A stretch of 64,000 bases of DNA from Tissierella sp. P1 (GCF_002266425.1 NZ_NPMN01000002.1:124001-188000); one strand, 5' to 3'. Positions 27,333-37,026 are shown, counted from the first letter of the stretch. Translations and numbers: made by a program. The notes: generated by a model from the letters alone, not told the origin.

Positions 27333-28589
27333 ATGGAGAAGGTATTGATTATTGCCAATGAGTTTCCACCAATGGGTGGTGCTGGAGTTCAAAGAACTAC
27401 AAAATTTGTTAAGTATTTACCCAAATTTGGTTACGAGCCAGTAGTCATAACTAAAGAACATGTGGCAGATTTAACTGATAAAACTTTACTAGAAGATTTA
27501 CCAAAAAATTTAAAAGTATATAGGTTAAAACCTTATGATACAGTAAATAGGAAAGGAATCTTTAGGCTACCATTTAAGTTCTTAGGTACTAGAATATTAT
27601 CACCAGATTCAGAATTCTTTTGGTATTATTTCAATAGGGACAAGATAGCTGAGATAATTAAGAAAGAAAATATAAATATCATTTATACGACTTCTTTTCC
27701 TTATAGTTCACATTTGATGGGATTATATATCAAGAGACTCTTCTCTAATATTAGATGGATAACTGATTTTAGAGATGAATGGACTAACAATCCATATCAT
27801 TTGGATAGTTGGTATAAAAAAACAAAATTAAATCTTGAGAAGAAAAAGGAATTAGAAGTTACTAATGAATGCGATTTTCTTATTACTAATACACCTTTTA
27901 TGTTAGATAATTTTATTAAAGATAATCCGTCTTTAGTAGGACGCTCTACTTATATACCAAATGGATATGATGAGGAAGATTTTGTTGGACTTAATAATGC
28001 AAGAGATGGTGGAGACAAGTTTGTAATCACATATACAGGTTCTCTCTATGGCAGACGAAATCTAACTGAATTTTTAGATGGATTGAAAATGGCAATTGAC
28101 AATAAAAAAATTGATAAGGGTAAATTAGAAATAAGAGTAGTAGGTAATATATATCAGGAGGTTTTAGATGAATATGCTAAAAAATATGATTTAGTGGATA
28201 GTATGAAATCCTTTGGATATTTGCCTCATAAGGAAAGTATACAAATGCTATATAATTCAGACATTCTCCTACTGGTAATTGGTAAAGGTAAAGGATCTAA
28301 GAACTTTTATACTGGAAAGATATTTGAATATATAAGAGTGGATAGACCTATTTTATCTATTGTTCCAGAGGATGGTGCTGCGGCACAAGTAATCAATGAG
28401 ACTAATACAGGCACTGTAGTAGATCCAGAAGATATAGATGGAATAAGTGTTGCTTTAGAAAAGTATTATAAAAGCTGGACAGAAGGTAAATTAACTCATG
28501 AACCAAATTGGGATAAGATACAAGTATATAGTAGAGAATCTCAAGCGAAAAGACTGTCTGAAATATTCAAGGAATCAAAGGATATTTAG
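27333..28589 (+). CDS. glycosyltransferase family 4
   Basis: 418-aa GT-B fold enzyme. N-terminal acceptor domain starts LIIANEFPPMGGAGVQRTTKF, typical of GT4 surface-glycan enzymes; TDFRDEW is in the middle; the C-terminal donor domain has VITYTGSLYGRR and the FYTGKIFEYIRVDRPILSI region that replaces the usual EX7E. Follows the dehydrogenase by one base. Which sugar it transfers cannot be read from sequence. Confidence 0.85.
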   Translation: MEKVLIIANEFPPMGGAGVQRTTKFVKYLPKFGYEPVVITKEHVADLTDKTLLEDLPKNLKVYRLKPYDTVNRKGIFRLPFKFLGTRILSPDSEFFWYYFNRDKIAEIIKKENINIIYTTSFPYSSHLMGLYIKRLFSNIRWITDFRDEWTNNPYHLDSWYKKTKLNLEKKKELEVTNECDFLITNTPFMLDNFIKDNPSLVGRSTYIPNGYDEEDFVGLNNARDGGDKFVITYTGSLYGRRNLTEFLDGLKMAIDNKKIDKGKLEIRVVGNIYQEVLDEYAKKYDLVDSMKSFGYLPHKESIQMLYNSDILLLVIGKGKGSKNFYTGKIFEYIRVDRPILSIVPEDGAAAQVINETNTGTVVDPEDIDGISVALEKYYKSWTEGKLTHEPNWDKIQVYSRESQAKRLSEIFKESKDI

Positions 28590-28612
28590 TAATAATTTAG
28601 GAAGGTGATTTT

Positions 28613-29080
28613 GTGAAGAAAAAATGGAATTGGATAGATACAACTATAACAATTATCATATTGTTAGCAGTCGTAGTATTTTTAAACAGAGGTAAGATAA
28701 TTAAAAAATCTAAGGATGTTGTGACAGCAGGCGGCAAGAACATAGTCATAACTGTTGAAGCCAGTGAATTAACTGAAGAAATGGTAACTGATTTAAAAAT
28801 AGGAGATCAACTTTTCTCCCAAAACAATTTACAAAAAGGTTTTGTAGAAGAAATAAACATTGACCCAAAAGTGAAATCTATTGTAGGTGAAGATGGAAAA
28901 ATTACTACTTATGAAGATGCAGGGGAAGTAACAGTAACTGTAAAGATTAAAGCAGAAGTTGCTTCGTCAGGTCCTTATATGGATTTAGGCGGTCAAGAGA
29001 TAAAAGTAGGACTTCCTATAATAATGAAAACAACTACAGTTGAATTTCCTGGTACTATAAAGCATATAGAGGTGAAATAA
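28613..29080 (+). CDS. DUF4330 family membrane-anchored protein (first copy)
   Basis: 155 aa from GTG, with one N-terminal membrane helix (TTITIIILLAVVVFL) and an extracellular beta-rich region: DQLFSQNNLQKGFVEEINI, VTVTVKIKAEV and the GQEIKVGLPI pattern typical of DUF4330. Function unknown. Immediately followed by a second DUF4330 gene without a gap, within the glycan cluster, so a role in polymer assembly or export is suspected from context alone. Confidence 0.75.
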   Translation: MKKKWNWIDTTITIIILLAVVVFLNRGKIIKKSKDVVTAGGKNIVITVEASELTEEMVTDLKIGDQLFSQNNLQKGFVEEINIDPKVKSIVGEDGKITTYEDAGEVTVTVKIKAEVASSGPYMDLGGQEIKVGLPIIMKTTTVEFPGTIKHIEVK

Positions 29081-29575
29081 TTGAAACTAATAGATAAAGA
29101 AGGTAGAATTTTTGGTAAAATAAATATTTTGGATTTTCTTGCTATGATTTTAGTAGTATTTTTAATATTTTTATCTCTTTTAAAGATATTAAATAAAGAT
29201 CTTGCAGATTTATCTGTAAAGGATGAAATAGTTAATATAGAAGTAGAGGCAACTATTGTGACAGATAAGGGATATCTTGATGTGATAACAGTTGGAGATC
29301 AATTAGGCGAGATGAAGCATTATTTAGACGCTTATGTAGAAGAAGTTGAAATATTACCTGTAGAGGCGACAAATTTAGATAAGGATGGAAATGTAGTTAC
29401 CTCAATAGATCCAATGATGGAGAAGGCTAGGATCAAGTTTAAAGCAACTACTCCATATAAAAATTATAGCTATAAATTTGGAAAACAAGAGTTGAGACAA
29501 GGTAAAATAATCTTTATAGAGTCTGATTTATATAGGTTAAAAGCTCAAATAGTAAGTTTAAAGGTAGTGGATTAA
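29081..29575 (+). CDS. DUF4330 family membrane-anchored protein (second copy)
   Basis: 164 aa from TTG at 29081. N-terminus KEGRIFGKINILDFL is the DUF4330 signature, followed by one membrane helix and an extracellular domain similar in layout to its neighbour (VGDQLGEMKHYLDAYVEEVEI; FGKQELRQGKIIFIES). The ribosome site lies in the end of the preceding gene. The two are paralogues, not recent copies, since identity is low by eye. Confidence 0.8.
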   Translation: MKLIDKEGRIFGKINILDFLAMILVVFLIFLSLLKILNKDLADLSVKDEIVNIEVEATIVTDKGYLDVITVGDQLGEMKHYLDAYVEEVEILPVEATNLDKDGNVVTSIDPMMEKARIKFKATTPYKNYSYKFGKQELRQGKIIFIESDLYRLKAQIVSLKVVD

Positions 29576-29576
29576 T

Positions 29577-31148
29577 ATGGATATAAGAAAAGCTATTAAA
29601 GGAAGTTTTATTTTCAACCTATTACTTAGTCTTAAAAAATTATCAGATAATAGTTTTTTATTTAGGATGCAAAATAAAACCGATAATAAAGGAAAATATA
29701 AGCCAGAAGAATATAAAACTTGGATGAATATTAGTTTTATTTATATATTTCTTATGAATTTAGATAAGAAATTTATGAAGATGGAAGAATTTATATTTAA
29801 CTCCTTAAGAAATAGTGTGATTTTAAGACCTTTTATGAAAAAGATAAATATAGAAGAGGTATCTCCAGAAAGACCTATTAGAGATAATAGCTATTTATAT
29901 AAAATAATCAAAAAAATAAAAGGTAAAGGTACCTGGTTAGATTTATTGATATTTATTCCTGCTTCTTATATAGTTGTGGATTTTGTAATTAGAAGGACCA
30001 GAGGATTAGCTTCTTTAGGTTCTATATGGGATGAATTATTATTAATTCTTCTAGTTGGATATATAATTCTTAAAAGAATATTATCTGGTGGAAAAATTAA
30101 GCATAATTTTACACCTATGGATTTGCCCGCGGCTATCTATATTGTTTTAGGAATTTGCCATGTGTTTATAGTTGCTCCTAATCTGGGTATAGCAATAGAA
30201 GGATTTCGCGCAGTTTTCCAGCATATTCTTTGGTATTTTGTGGCTACACAATTTATTAGAAGCATAGAAGATTCTGAGAGAGTGATTAACTTAATGCTTT
30301 CTACAGGATTGTTCATGGGAATCCATGCAGTATATCAATATATTGCGAAGGTTCCTATGCCTGGGAATTGGGTAGATACAACTGAAAATATTAGAACTAG
30401 GGCTTTTTCTATAGTTGGTAGTCCTAATATATTAGGTGTTATTTTTGTTTTACTTATTCCTATTGCAATTTCAATGCTTATTACTCATAAGGATAAATAT
30501 ATGAAAGTATTTTATTTTAGTGCAACTATGTTTATGACCATAGGTTTACTTTTAACTTTATCTAGGGGAGCATGGTTAGCCTTTGCTGGAGCTATGTTTA
30601 TCTTCATTATTACTTTAAATCCAAGGTTAATAATACCTTTTATGGCTCTTGTAGGTATATTTATTTTATTTGGTGGTTCTTTAAGTCAAAGACTATTGTT
30701 TATGTTATCTCCTGTATACCTAATAAAATCTGCGGCTGGAGGTAGATTATATAGATGGGAAATAGGGCTTACTATGTGGCGTAGAAACAGATTATTCGGC
30801 GTTGGACTTGGCAGATATGGTGGAGCAGTAGCAATTAATAATCAATTGGCTCCTTTCTATCTAGATAATTACTATCTTAAAACGTTAACTGAAATGGGAA
30901 TATATGGTATAGTTGGTTTAGCTTTTGTTATTATATGCTTTATTATTTTTGCTATGAAGATAATAAGATATCAGGATGATATTAAAAAGAGAATCCTTGC
31001 TATCGGATTATTTTCAGGAGCAATGGGGGTACTAGCACAAAACTTTGTTGAAAATATATTCGAAGTGCCGGCTATGGTCATATACTTTTGGATTGTAATT
31101 GCATTAATAAATACTCTTGCACCAAAAGGAAAGACAGAAACCAATTAA
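29577..31148 (+). CDS. O-antigen ligase/polymerase (Wzy/WaaL-like) membrane protein
   Basis: 523 aa with a cytoplasmic or peripheral N-terminal region of about 110 residues, then some 10-12 membrane helices. IVGSPNILGVIFVLLIPIAI, TLSRGAWLAFAGAM and the periplasm-facing loop ending RFGVGLGRYGG-like (RLFGVGLGRYGGAVA) match the O-antigen ligase superfamily. The expected histidine/arginine pattern is only partly visible. It probably polymerises or ligates the glycan made by the neighbouring enzymes. Confidence 0.82.
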   Translation: MDIRKAIKGSFIFNLLLSLKKLSDNSFLFRMQNKTDNKGKYKPEEYKTWMNISFIYIFLMNLDKKFMKMEEFIFNSLRNSVILRPFMKKINIEEVSPERPIRDNSYLYKIIKKIKGKGTWLDLLIFIPASYIVVDFVIRRTRGLASLGSIWDELLLILLVGYIILKRILSGGKIKHNFTPMDLPAAIYIVLGICHVFIVAPNLGIAIEGFRAVFQHILWYFVATQFIRSIEDSERVINLMLSTGLFMGIHAVYQYIAKVPMPGNWVDTTENIRTRAFSIVGSPNILGVIFVLLIPIAISMLITHKDKYMKVFYFSATMFMTIGLLLTLSRGAWLAFAGAMFIFIITLNPRLIIPFMALVGIFILFGGSLSQRLLFMLSPVYLIKSAAGGRLYRWEIGLTMWRRNRLFGVGLGRYGGAVAINNQLAPFYLDNYYLKTLTEMGIYGIVGLAFVIICFIIFAMKIIRYQDDIKKRILAIGLFSGAMGVLAQNFVENIFEVPAMVIYFWIVIALINTLAPKGKTETN

Positions 31149-31166
31149 TAGAAAGGAGGGTCTTAA

Positions 31167-32288
31167 ATGAAGGTACTTCATCTAATAAGTGGTGGAGATA
31201 CAGGTGGAGCTAAAACTCACATAATCTCTCTTATAAAGGGTATCGATAAATTGATAGATGCAAAAATTATATGTTTTATTGAAGATACATTTTTCTATGA
31301 TGCTAAAGCTGCTGGTATAGATATTGAGGTATTTGAGCAGAAAAGCAGGTCAGATATGTCAGTAGTACATAGACTAGCTGATGAAGTTGAAAGAGAAGAA
31401 TATGATATAATTCATTGCCATGGAGCCAGAGCAAATTTTATTGCCATGTTCTTGAGAAAAAAAGTGAAAAGGCCATTTATCACCACTATTCATAGTGATT
31501 ATGAATTAGATTTTAAGGATAATTTCTATAAAAAAGTTATTTTCACTTCTTTAAATAAGTTTGCTCTTAAGAGATTTAAATATTTTATTGCTATTTCAGA
31601 TACTTTTAAGGATATGCTAATAAATAGAGGTTTTAAAGAAGAGGAAATATTTACAGCATACAATGGTATAGATATGGAACAGGAATTAAAATATATCTCT
31701 AGAGAAGAGTTTTTAGGAAGATATGGAATTAACTATGAAGGCAAAGTTATAATTGGTATTGCAGCAAGACTAGATAAAGTAAAGGATCACGAGACTTTTA
31801 TTAATGCTGCATCTATTGTACTTAATAGACGAAAAGATATAATCTTCTTAATTGCAGGAGATGGCTATGAAAGAAGGAAATTAGAGTCACAAGTTCAAGA
31901 ACTAGGTATAGAAGAATATATCTACTTCTTAGACTATGTAAAGGACCCATTTTCATTTTTTAATGCAATAGATATAAATACTTTAACTTCAGTAAGTGAA
32001 AGTTTTCCTTATGCGATATTAGAGGGTGCACTAATGAAAAAGCCTATTATATCAACAAATGTAGGTGGACTAAGTAAATTAATAGAAGATGACAAAAATG
32101 GTTATTTAATTCCTGTCGGTAATAGTAAAGAATTAGCTGATAAAATAGATATTTTATCATCAGATGAGTCTAAAATTAAAGAGATGGGAGAAAAATTATA
32201 TAAAAAGGTTGAAGAAAATTATTCTTCTAACGCAATGGCAAGAAAGCATGTTGAAATTTATCAAGAAATACTGCGTGATGTGAAATGA
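31167..32288 (+). CDS. glycosyltransferase family 4
   Basis: 373 aa GT-B enzyme. N-terminus VLHLISGGDTGGAKTHI; the acceptor domain contains CHGARANFIAMFL; the donor domain has IIGIAARLDKVKDHETFINAA, IAGDGYERRKLE and the EX7E-type stretch SVSESFPYAILEGALMKKPII. Retaining transfer of a hexose or HexNAc is expected. AAAGGAGGG ribosome site. Part of the glycan operon. Confidence 0.88.
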   Translation: MKVLHLISGGDTGGAKTHIISLIKGIDKLIDAKIICFIEDTFFYDAKAAGIDIEVFEQKSRSDMSVVHRLADEVEREEYDIIHCHGARANFIAMFLRKKVKRPFITTIHSDYELDFKDNFYKKVIFTSLNKFALKRFKYFIAISDTFKDMLINRGFKEEEIFTAYNGIDMEQELKYISREEFLGRYGINYEGKVIIGIAARLDKVKDHETFINAASIVLNRRKDIIFLIAGDGYERRKLESQVQELGIEEYIYFLDYVKDPFSFFNAIDINTLTSVSESFPYAILEGALMKKPIISTNVGGLSKLIEDDKNGYLIPVGNSKELADKIDILSSDESKIKEMGEKLYKKVEENYSSNAMARKHVEIYQEILRDVK

Positions 32289-32342
32289 ACCATATAATAT
32301 TTTTATTGAAAAAAGAATGGCTGCAGAAAAAGGAGAATTTCT

Positions 32343-33446
32343 ATGAGATTTAAGGACTCAATTCTTATATCAGGATATTATGGTTTTGATAATAGCGGAG
32401 ATGATGCTATTTTAAAAGCCATAGTGAAAGACATTAAAGAATATAATAAAGAGATAAATATAACTGTGCTTTCTAAAAATCCTCCTAAAACTGAAAATAT
32501 GTATCCAGTGCAAGCTATCAATAGATTCAAAATTAAAGAAGTGTTTGGAGCTATGAAAGACTCATCTTTATTTATTTCAGGAGGAGGGTCTCTATTACAG
32601 GATGTAACAAGCACTCGTTCTTTATTATACTATTTAACTTTAATGAAGATAGCTAAGTTGTATAAGAAACCTGTAATGATATATGCTAATGGTATTGGAC
32701 CAATTAAAAAGAAACTAAACAGGTTTTTAACAAGAAAAATATTAAATAGAGTAGATATCATAACATTAAGAGATGAAGACTCCAAAGAATTTATAGCTGA
32801 CTTAGGAGTTAAAAATAAAAACATAGTGGTTACGGCAGATCCTGTATTTACTTTGGAGCCAGTATCGGAGGATAGAGTTAGAGGAATACTGGAGAGTGAA
32901 AAAATACCTACTGATAAGAAATTTATAGGTGTCTCAGTTAGACAATGGAAAAATGCAGAAAATTTAATTACGATTATGGCAGATGCCATAAGGTATATAA
33001 TAAAAGAGTATAATGTAAATGTATTAATGATACCTATGCATTATCCAGAAGACTTGGAAATAAGCATTGAAATAGATAAATTAGTAAATCAAGAAGGATG
33101 TTATGTAATATCACAAAAATATAATGTGGAAGAAATAATGGGCATAATTAAAGAAATGGAGATAATAGTAGCAATGAGGCTTCACTCATTAATTTATGCG
33201 GCTACTCAGCAAGTCCCAATGGTGGGGTTATCTTATGATCCTAAGGTAGATGGGATATTACGTTCTATTGGAATGGATTATATATGTAATGTGGAGAAAT
33301 TAGTCTATGATGATTTAATAGAAAAAATAGATTGTGTATGGAATAACAGAAATGATATTAAAGAAGATTTAAAAAGACAAAATGAGGAATTGAAAAATAA
33401 GGCGTTATCTAATGTAACTATGGCATTAGATTTATTAAAGGGGTAG
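32343..33446 (+). CDS. csaB: polysaccharide pyruvyl transferase CsaB
   Basis: Adds a ketal pyruvate to ManNAc of secondary cell-wall polysaccharide; the pyruvylated sugar is the ligand of SLH-domain surface proteins in known systems. 367 aa. N-terminus ILISGYYGFDNSGDDAIL, SGGGSLLQDVTSTRSLLYY, MIYANGIGPI, SVRQWKN and VAMRLHSLIYAATQQVP are diagnostic. Its linkage with the TagA-like enzyme fits this role. No SLH protein is seen in the window. Confidence 0.92.
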   Translation: MRFKDSILISGYYGFDNSGDDAILKAIVKDIKEYNKEINITVLSKNPPKTENMYPVQAINRFKIKEVFGAMKDSSLFISGGGSLLQDVTSTRSLLYYLTLMKIAKLYKKPVMIYANGIGPIKKKLNRFLTRKILNRVDIITLRDEDSKEFIADLGVKNKNIVVTADPVFTLEPVSEDRVRGILESEKIPTDKKFIGVSVRQWKNAENLITIMADAIRYIIKEYNVNVLMIPMHYPEDLEISIEIDKLVNQEGCYVISQKYNVEEIMGIIKEMEIIVAMRLHSLIYAATQQVPMVGLSYDPKVDGILRSIGMDYICNVEKLVYDDLIEKIDCVWNNRNDIKEDLKRQNEELKNKALSNVTMALDLLKG

Positions 33447-33454
33447 ATTGTTAT

Positions 33455-34210
33455 ATGGATAGTATAGAAATATTTGGAGTAAAAATACATAATATAACCT
33501 TTGATGAAGCTACCAAAGAAATGATAAATTATTTAAGAGGTAGTGAGCTAAAAACAATTTATACTCCAAATACTGAAATTGTTATGGGGGCTAAAGATAA
33601 TGAGCAACTTAAAGGTTTGATAAATGAAGGTGATTTAATAACAGCAGATGGTATAGGATTGATTTATGCCTCTAGAATTAAGAAAAAGCCTTTAAAGGAA
33701 AGGGTAACAGGATATTACCTAACTATTAAATTACTTGATATAGCTAATGAAAATAATTATAGTGTGTACTTACTAGGCTGCGAAGATGGTGTCGCTAAAG
33801 CAGCAGCAGAAAATATAAAGAAAACCTATCCCAATATTAGAATCGCAGGTTATCATCATGGATATTTTAAAGGTACCCATAATGGTTACGAGAACCATGA
33901 AGAAGAGATTAAAGTTATCAATGATATAAATTGTTCAAATCCAGATATAATTTTTGTTGGACTAGGATTTCCTAAGCAAGAAAATTGGATAGATACTAAT
34001 AAGGGAAATGTTAAGGGAAAGATTATAATAGGTCATGGAGGGGTAATGAATATCTTGGCAGGCAATACTAAGAGTACACCTAAGATATTTGAAAAATTAG
34101 GTTTAGAATGGTTTTATAGATTAGTGAAGGAACCTTCTAGGATCAAAAGACAGATAGTGTTGCCTAAGTTTATGCTAAAGGTATTGTTTTCTAAGGATGT
34201 AATTAAATAA
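33455..34210 (+). CDS. WecG/TagA/CpsF family glycosyltransferase
   Basis: 251 aa GT26 enzyme; TagA-type members add ManNAc (and WecG ManNAcA) to undecaprenyl-PP-GlcNAc. Motifs: TIYTPNTEIVMGA, ADGIGLIYASRI (with catalytic Asp), VYLLGCEDGVA, FVGLGFPKQENWI and GLEWFYRLVKEPSRIKRQ. AAAGGGG ribosome site. Together with the UDP-ManNAcA-type dehydrogenase and CsaB this points to a ManNAc-containing wall polymer. Confidence 0.92.
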   Translation: MDSIEIFGVKIHNITFDEATKEMINYLRGSELKTIYTPNTEIVMGAKDNEQLKGLINEGDLITADGIGLIYASRIKKKPLKERVTGYYLTIKLLDIANENNYSVYLLGCEDGVAKAAAENIKKTYPNIRIAGYHHGYFKGTHNGYENHEEEIKVINDINCSNPDIIFVGLGFPKQENWIDTNKGNVKGKIIIGHGGVMNILAGNTKSTPKIFEKLGLEWFYRLVKEPSRIKRQIVLPKFMLKVLFSKDVIK

Positions 34211-34225
34211 GGAAGGAGGAATTTT

Positions 34226-35086
34226 ATGGGGCATAAAGAAAAGTGGTATAAGATTGTATATAGCTATATTTTAATAGGTGTTGGTGCACTTTTGATGGCA
34301 ATGTCTTTAATTTATTTTCTTGCACCAAATACTATAGCACCGGGAGGTGTTACTGGTTTTGCTGTAGTTATAGAAAAAACTGTGAAAGTTCCTATATACA
34401 TTACGAACTTAGCATTAAATATTCCTTTGTTTATTTTTGGTACTAAAATTCTAGGAAAAGAAACAGCAATGAAGACATTGTATTCTACCATATTATTGTC
34501 CCTATTTTTGAAAATTCTTCCACCAATAGTTCTAACCCATGATCTATTACTGTCCTCTATATTTGGAGGGGTATTATGTGGTATAGGCCTGGGTATAGTT
34601 TTTAAATTTGGAGGGACTACGGGAGGTACTGATTTAGCAGGAGCAATATTAAATAGTAAATTTCCGAGTTTAAGTACAGTGACTTTTATGACAATGATAG
34701 ATTTATTTGTAGTTATTTTCGCAGGTATAGTAGAGAGAAAAATTGAAACTTCTTTATATTCTATTATTGCTATGTTTGTTATAATGAAGGTAATAGATAT
34801 GATTTTGGAAGGTATTGGATACCTAAAGGGATTTTTTATTATTTCGGATAAACCTGAGGAAATAAGCGAAAAACTTATGACAGAATTAGGTAGAGGAGTA
34901 ACTTTGTTAAAGGGAAAAGGTATGTATTCCAAGGAGAATAAAGATGTTCTTTTATGTGTGGTTCCTAGAGCCCAATTTACTAGAGTAAAGGATATGGTAA
35001 AAGAATTTGATCCATATGCCTTTGTAATGGTGTCTGAAATGTATGAAGTGCTAGGTGAGGGATTCACATATGAGAAAAAACAATAG
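34226..35086 (+). CDS. YitT family membrane protein with DUF2179 domain
   Basis: 286 aa with five or six membrane helices (about residues 10-195; FLAPNTIAPGGVTGFAVV and GGTTGGTDLAGAIL are characteristic) and a C-terminal cytoplasmic DUF2179 domain (GRGVTLLKGKGMYSKENKDVLLCVVPR). Function is unknown in the family. AAGGAGG ribosome site. It separates the glycan genes from transketolase; a link to either is not evident. Confidence 0.88.
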   Translation: MGHKEKWYKIVYSYILIGVGALLMAMSLIYFLAPNTIAPGGVTGFAVVIEKTVKVPIYITNLALNIPLFIFGTKILGKETAMKTLYSTILLSLFLKILPPIVLTHDLLLSSIFGGVLCGIGLGIVFKFGGTTGGTDLAGAILNSKFPSLSTVTFMTMIDLFVVIFAGIVERKIETSLYSIIAMFVIMKVIDMILEGIGYLKGFFIISDKPEEISEKLMTELGRGVTLLKGKGMYSKENKDVLLCVVPRAQFTRVKDMVKEFDPYAFVMVSEMYEVLGEGFTYEKKQ

Positions 35087-35096
35087 GAGGGATATA

Positions 35097-35912
35097 ATGG
35101 AGTTAAAAGAAATAGCTCGAAGTATTAGAGTAGATATAATTAATATGCTGGAAAAATCTCAGTCTGGTCATCCTGGTGGTTCTTTATCAGCAGTGGAAAT
35201 CTTAACAACTTTATATTTTAAAGAAATGAGAGTAGATACTACTAATCCGAAATGGGAAGATAGAGATAGATTTGTATTATCAAAGGGACATGGTACTCCG
35301 GTATTATATGGAACCTTAGCGGAAAAAGGATTTTTCCCAAAGGAAGAGTTAGATAGATTTAGAAAGCTTGGTTCAATGTTACAAGGTCATCCTGATATGA
35401 AGGATATTCCAGGTGTTGATATGACTACGGGCTCTTTAGGACAAGGGCTAGCTGCTGCAAATGGTATGGCCTTAGCAGGTAAATTAGATAATAAAGACTA
35501 CAGGGTATATGCTATGATAGGAGATGGAGAATGTCAAGAAGGGCTAATTTGGGAAGCTGCTATGCTGGCTGCACATTATAAACTAGATAATATAACTGTA
35601 TTTTTAGATCATAATGGACTTCAAATTGACGGTCCAAACAAAGAAATAATGAATATTGAACCTATTGATGAGAAGTTTAAATCATTTGGATGGCATGTAC
35701 TAACCATTGATGGTCATTCTTTTGATGAAATATTAACTGCTATAGAGGAAGCAAAAAATACTAAGAATAAACCTACTATAATTATTGCTCGTACTCATAA
35801 GGGAAAAGGAATATCATTTATGGAAGATCAAGTAGGTTGGCATGGAAAAGCTCCATCAGCTGAAGAAGCTTCTAAAGCTTTAGAAGAACTAGGAGGTGGT
35901 TTGAATGGCTAA
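35097..35912 (+). CDS. transketolase, N-terminal subunit
   Basis: TPP-binding half of a split transketolase (271 aa), which moves two-carbon units in the pentose phosphate pathway. ATG at 35097 follows TAGGAGGGAT; the in-frame start at 35055 lies inside YitT. SQSGHPGGSLSAVEIL, KGHGTPVLYG, HPD, TTGSLGQGL and the TPP motif GDGECQEGLIWEAA...HNG are intact. Overlaps the second-subunit gene by 8 nt. Confidence 0.93.
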   Translation: MELKEIARSIRVDIINMLEKSQSGHPGGSLSAVEILTTLYFKEMRVDTTNPKWEDRDRFVLSKGHGTPVLYGTLAEKGFFPKEELDRFRKLGSMLQGHPDMKDIPGVDMTTGSLGQGLAAANGMALAGKLDNKDYRVYAMIGDGECQEGLIWEAAMLAAHYKLDNITVFLDHNGLQIDGPNKEIMNIEPIDEKFKSFGWHVLTIDGHSFDEILTAIEEAKNTKNKPTIIIARTHKGKGISFMEDQVGWHGKAPSAEEASKALEELGGGLNG

Positions 35913-36834
35913 TATGATTGCAACAAGAGATGCATATGGTGAGGCACTAAAAGAGTTAGGTGGAAATAATAAGAATATAGTAGTATTAGATGCAGACCTT
36001 TCAGGCTCTACTAAAACTTCAGTTTTTGCTAAGGCTTATCCTGAGAGATTTTTTAATGTAGGTATAGCAGAGCAAAATTTAATAGGTACAGCAGCGGGAT
36101 TAGCAACAGCTGGTAAAATTCCTTTTGCAAGTACCTTTGCAATGTTTGCTACAGGTCGTGCCCTAGAAATTATTAGAAACTCTGTATGCTATCCAAAATT
36201 AAATGTAAAAATTGCGGCAACTCACGCAGGTTTAACTGTAGGGGAAGATGGAGCAACTCATCAAGCATTAGAAGATATTAGTTTAATGAGGTCTTTGCCA
36301 AATATGGTGGTTTTAAGCCCAGCAGATGCAATAGAAACAAAACAATGTATATTTAAGGCAGCAGAACATGATGGACCAGTATATATAAGACTTGGGAGAG
36401 CAAAAGTCCCTGTAATATTTGATGAAAATTATGAGTTTGAAATAGGTAAAGGTGTGGAACTAAAAGAGGGAACAGATGTAACTATTATAGCTACAGGTGT
36501 TATGGTTGAAAAAGCATTGTCTGCATCAGAAAAGCTAGCAGAAGAAGGTATATCAGCAAGAGTTATAAACATGTCTAGTATTAAGCCTATAGATGAAGAT
36601 ATTATAATAAAGGCGGCTAAAGAAACTAAAGGCATAGTTACCGTTGAGGAGCATAGTGTAATTGGAGGATTAGGCAGTGCAGTAGCCGAAGTAGTGGTGG
36701 AAAACCAACCAACTCGTGTTATTAGGATAGGAACTATGGATACTTTTGGTGAGTCGGGAGATGGATTTGAATTATTGGAAAAATATGAGCTTAATGTAGA
36801 GAATATTATAAGTAAGGCAAAAGAAATATTATAG
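35905..36834 (+). CDS. transketolase, C-terminal subunit
   Basis: 309 aa pyrimidine-binding and C-terminal half of the split enzyme. VLDADLSGSTKT, NVGIAEQNLIGTAAGLA (catalytic Glu), THAGLTVGEDGATHQALEDI and RLGRAKVP are typical. Split transketolases are common in Clostridia and archaea; both halves are needed. AGGAGGTG ribosome site. A terminator follows. Confidence 0.93.
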   Translation: MANMIATRDAYGEALKELGGNNKNIVVLDADLSGSTKTSVFAKAYPERFFNVGIAEQNLIGTAAGLATAGKIPFASTFAMFATGRALEIIRNSVCYPKLNVKIAATHAGLTVGEDGATHQALEDISLMRSLPNMVVLSPADAIETKQCIFKAAEHDGPVYIRLGRAKVPVIFDENYEFEIGKGVELKEGTDVTIIATGVMVEKALSASEKLAEEGISARVINMSSIKPIDEDIIIKAAKETKGIVTVEEHSVIGGLGSAVAEVVVENQPTRVIRIGTMDTFGESGDGFELLEKYELNVENIISKAKEIL

Positions 36835-36842
36835 ATAAGGAG

Positions 36843-36872
36843 ACCTCTGATATTAGTATCAGAGGTTTTTTT
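36843..36872 (+). terminator. transketolase terminator
   Basis: 10-bp perfect stem (36843-36852 with 36857-36866), 4-nt loop, seven T's. The repeat element at 36871 begins within the end of the T-run. Confidence 0.85.
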
Positions 36873-37026
36873 ATAACGAATTGGAAAGTTCTACTCTTTG
36901 TTTTTTTACTCTAAGAACTTGATCCTAATGAGTTTAAAGCAGATTGCTGAAATCTTTAATTTCGTACAAGTTGTTTATGCAGTGATCAAGAAAAGCCTTT
37001 AATGATTCATTAAAAGCTTTTCTTAT
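36871..37026 (+). repeat. terminator-adjacent intergenic element, copy 1 (longest)
   Basis: Begins TTATAACGAATTGGAAAGTTCTACT straight from the terminator T-run and ends in a hairpin AAGAAAAGC...GCTTTTCTT (36988-37024). It contains a 41-codon open stretch (36877-36999) without an ATG start. Related sequences lie at 37617 and 38654. No transposase or known RNA family recognised. Confidence 0.7.

Noticed and set aside
34312-35067. Antisense 251-codon ORF opposite the YitT gene
   Set aside because: It lies wholly within a well-recognised gene, has no ribosome site and no protein-like motifs; it mirrors the codon pattern of the sense gene.
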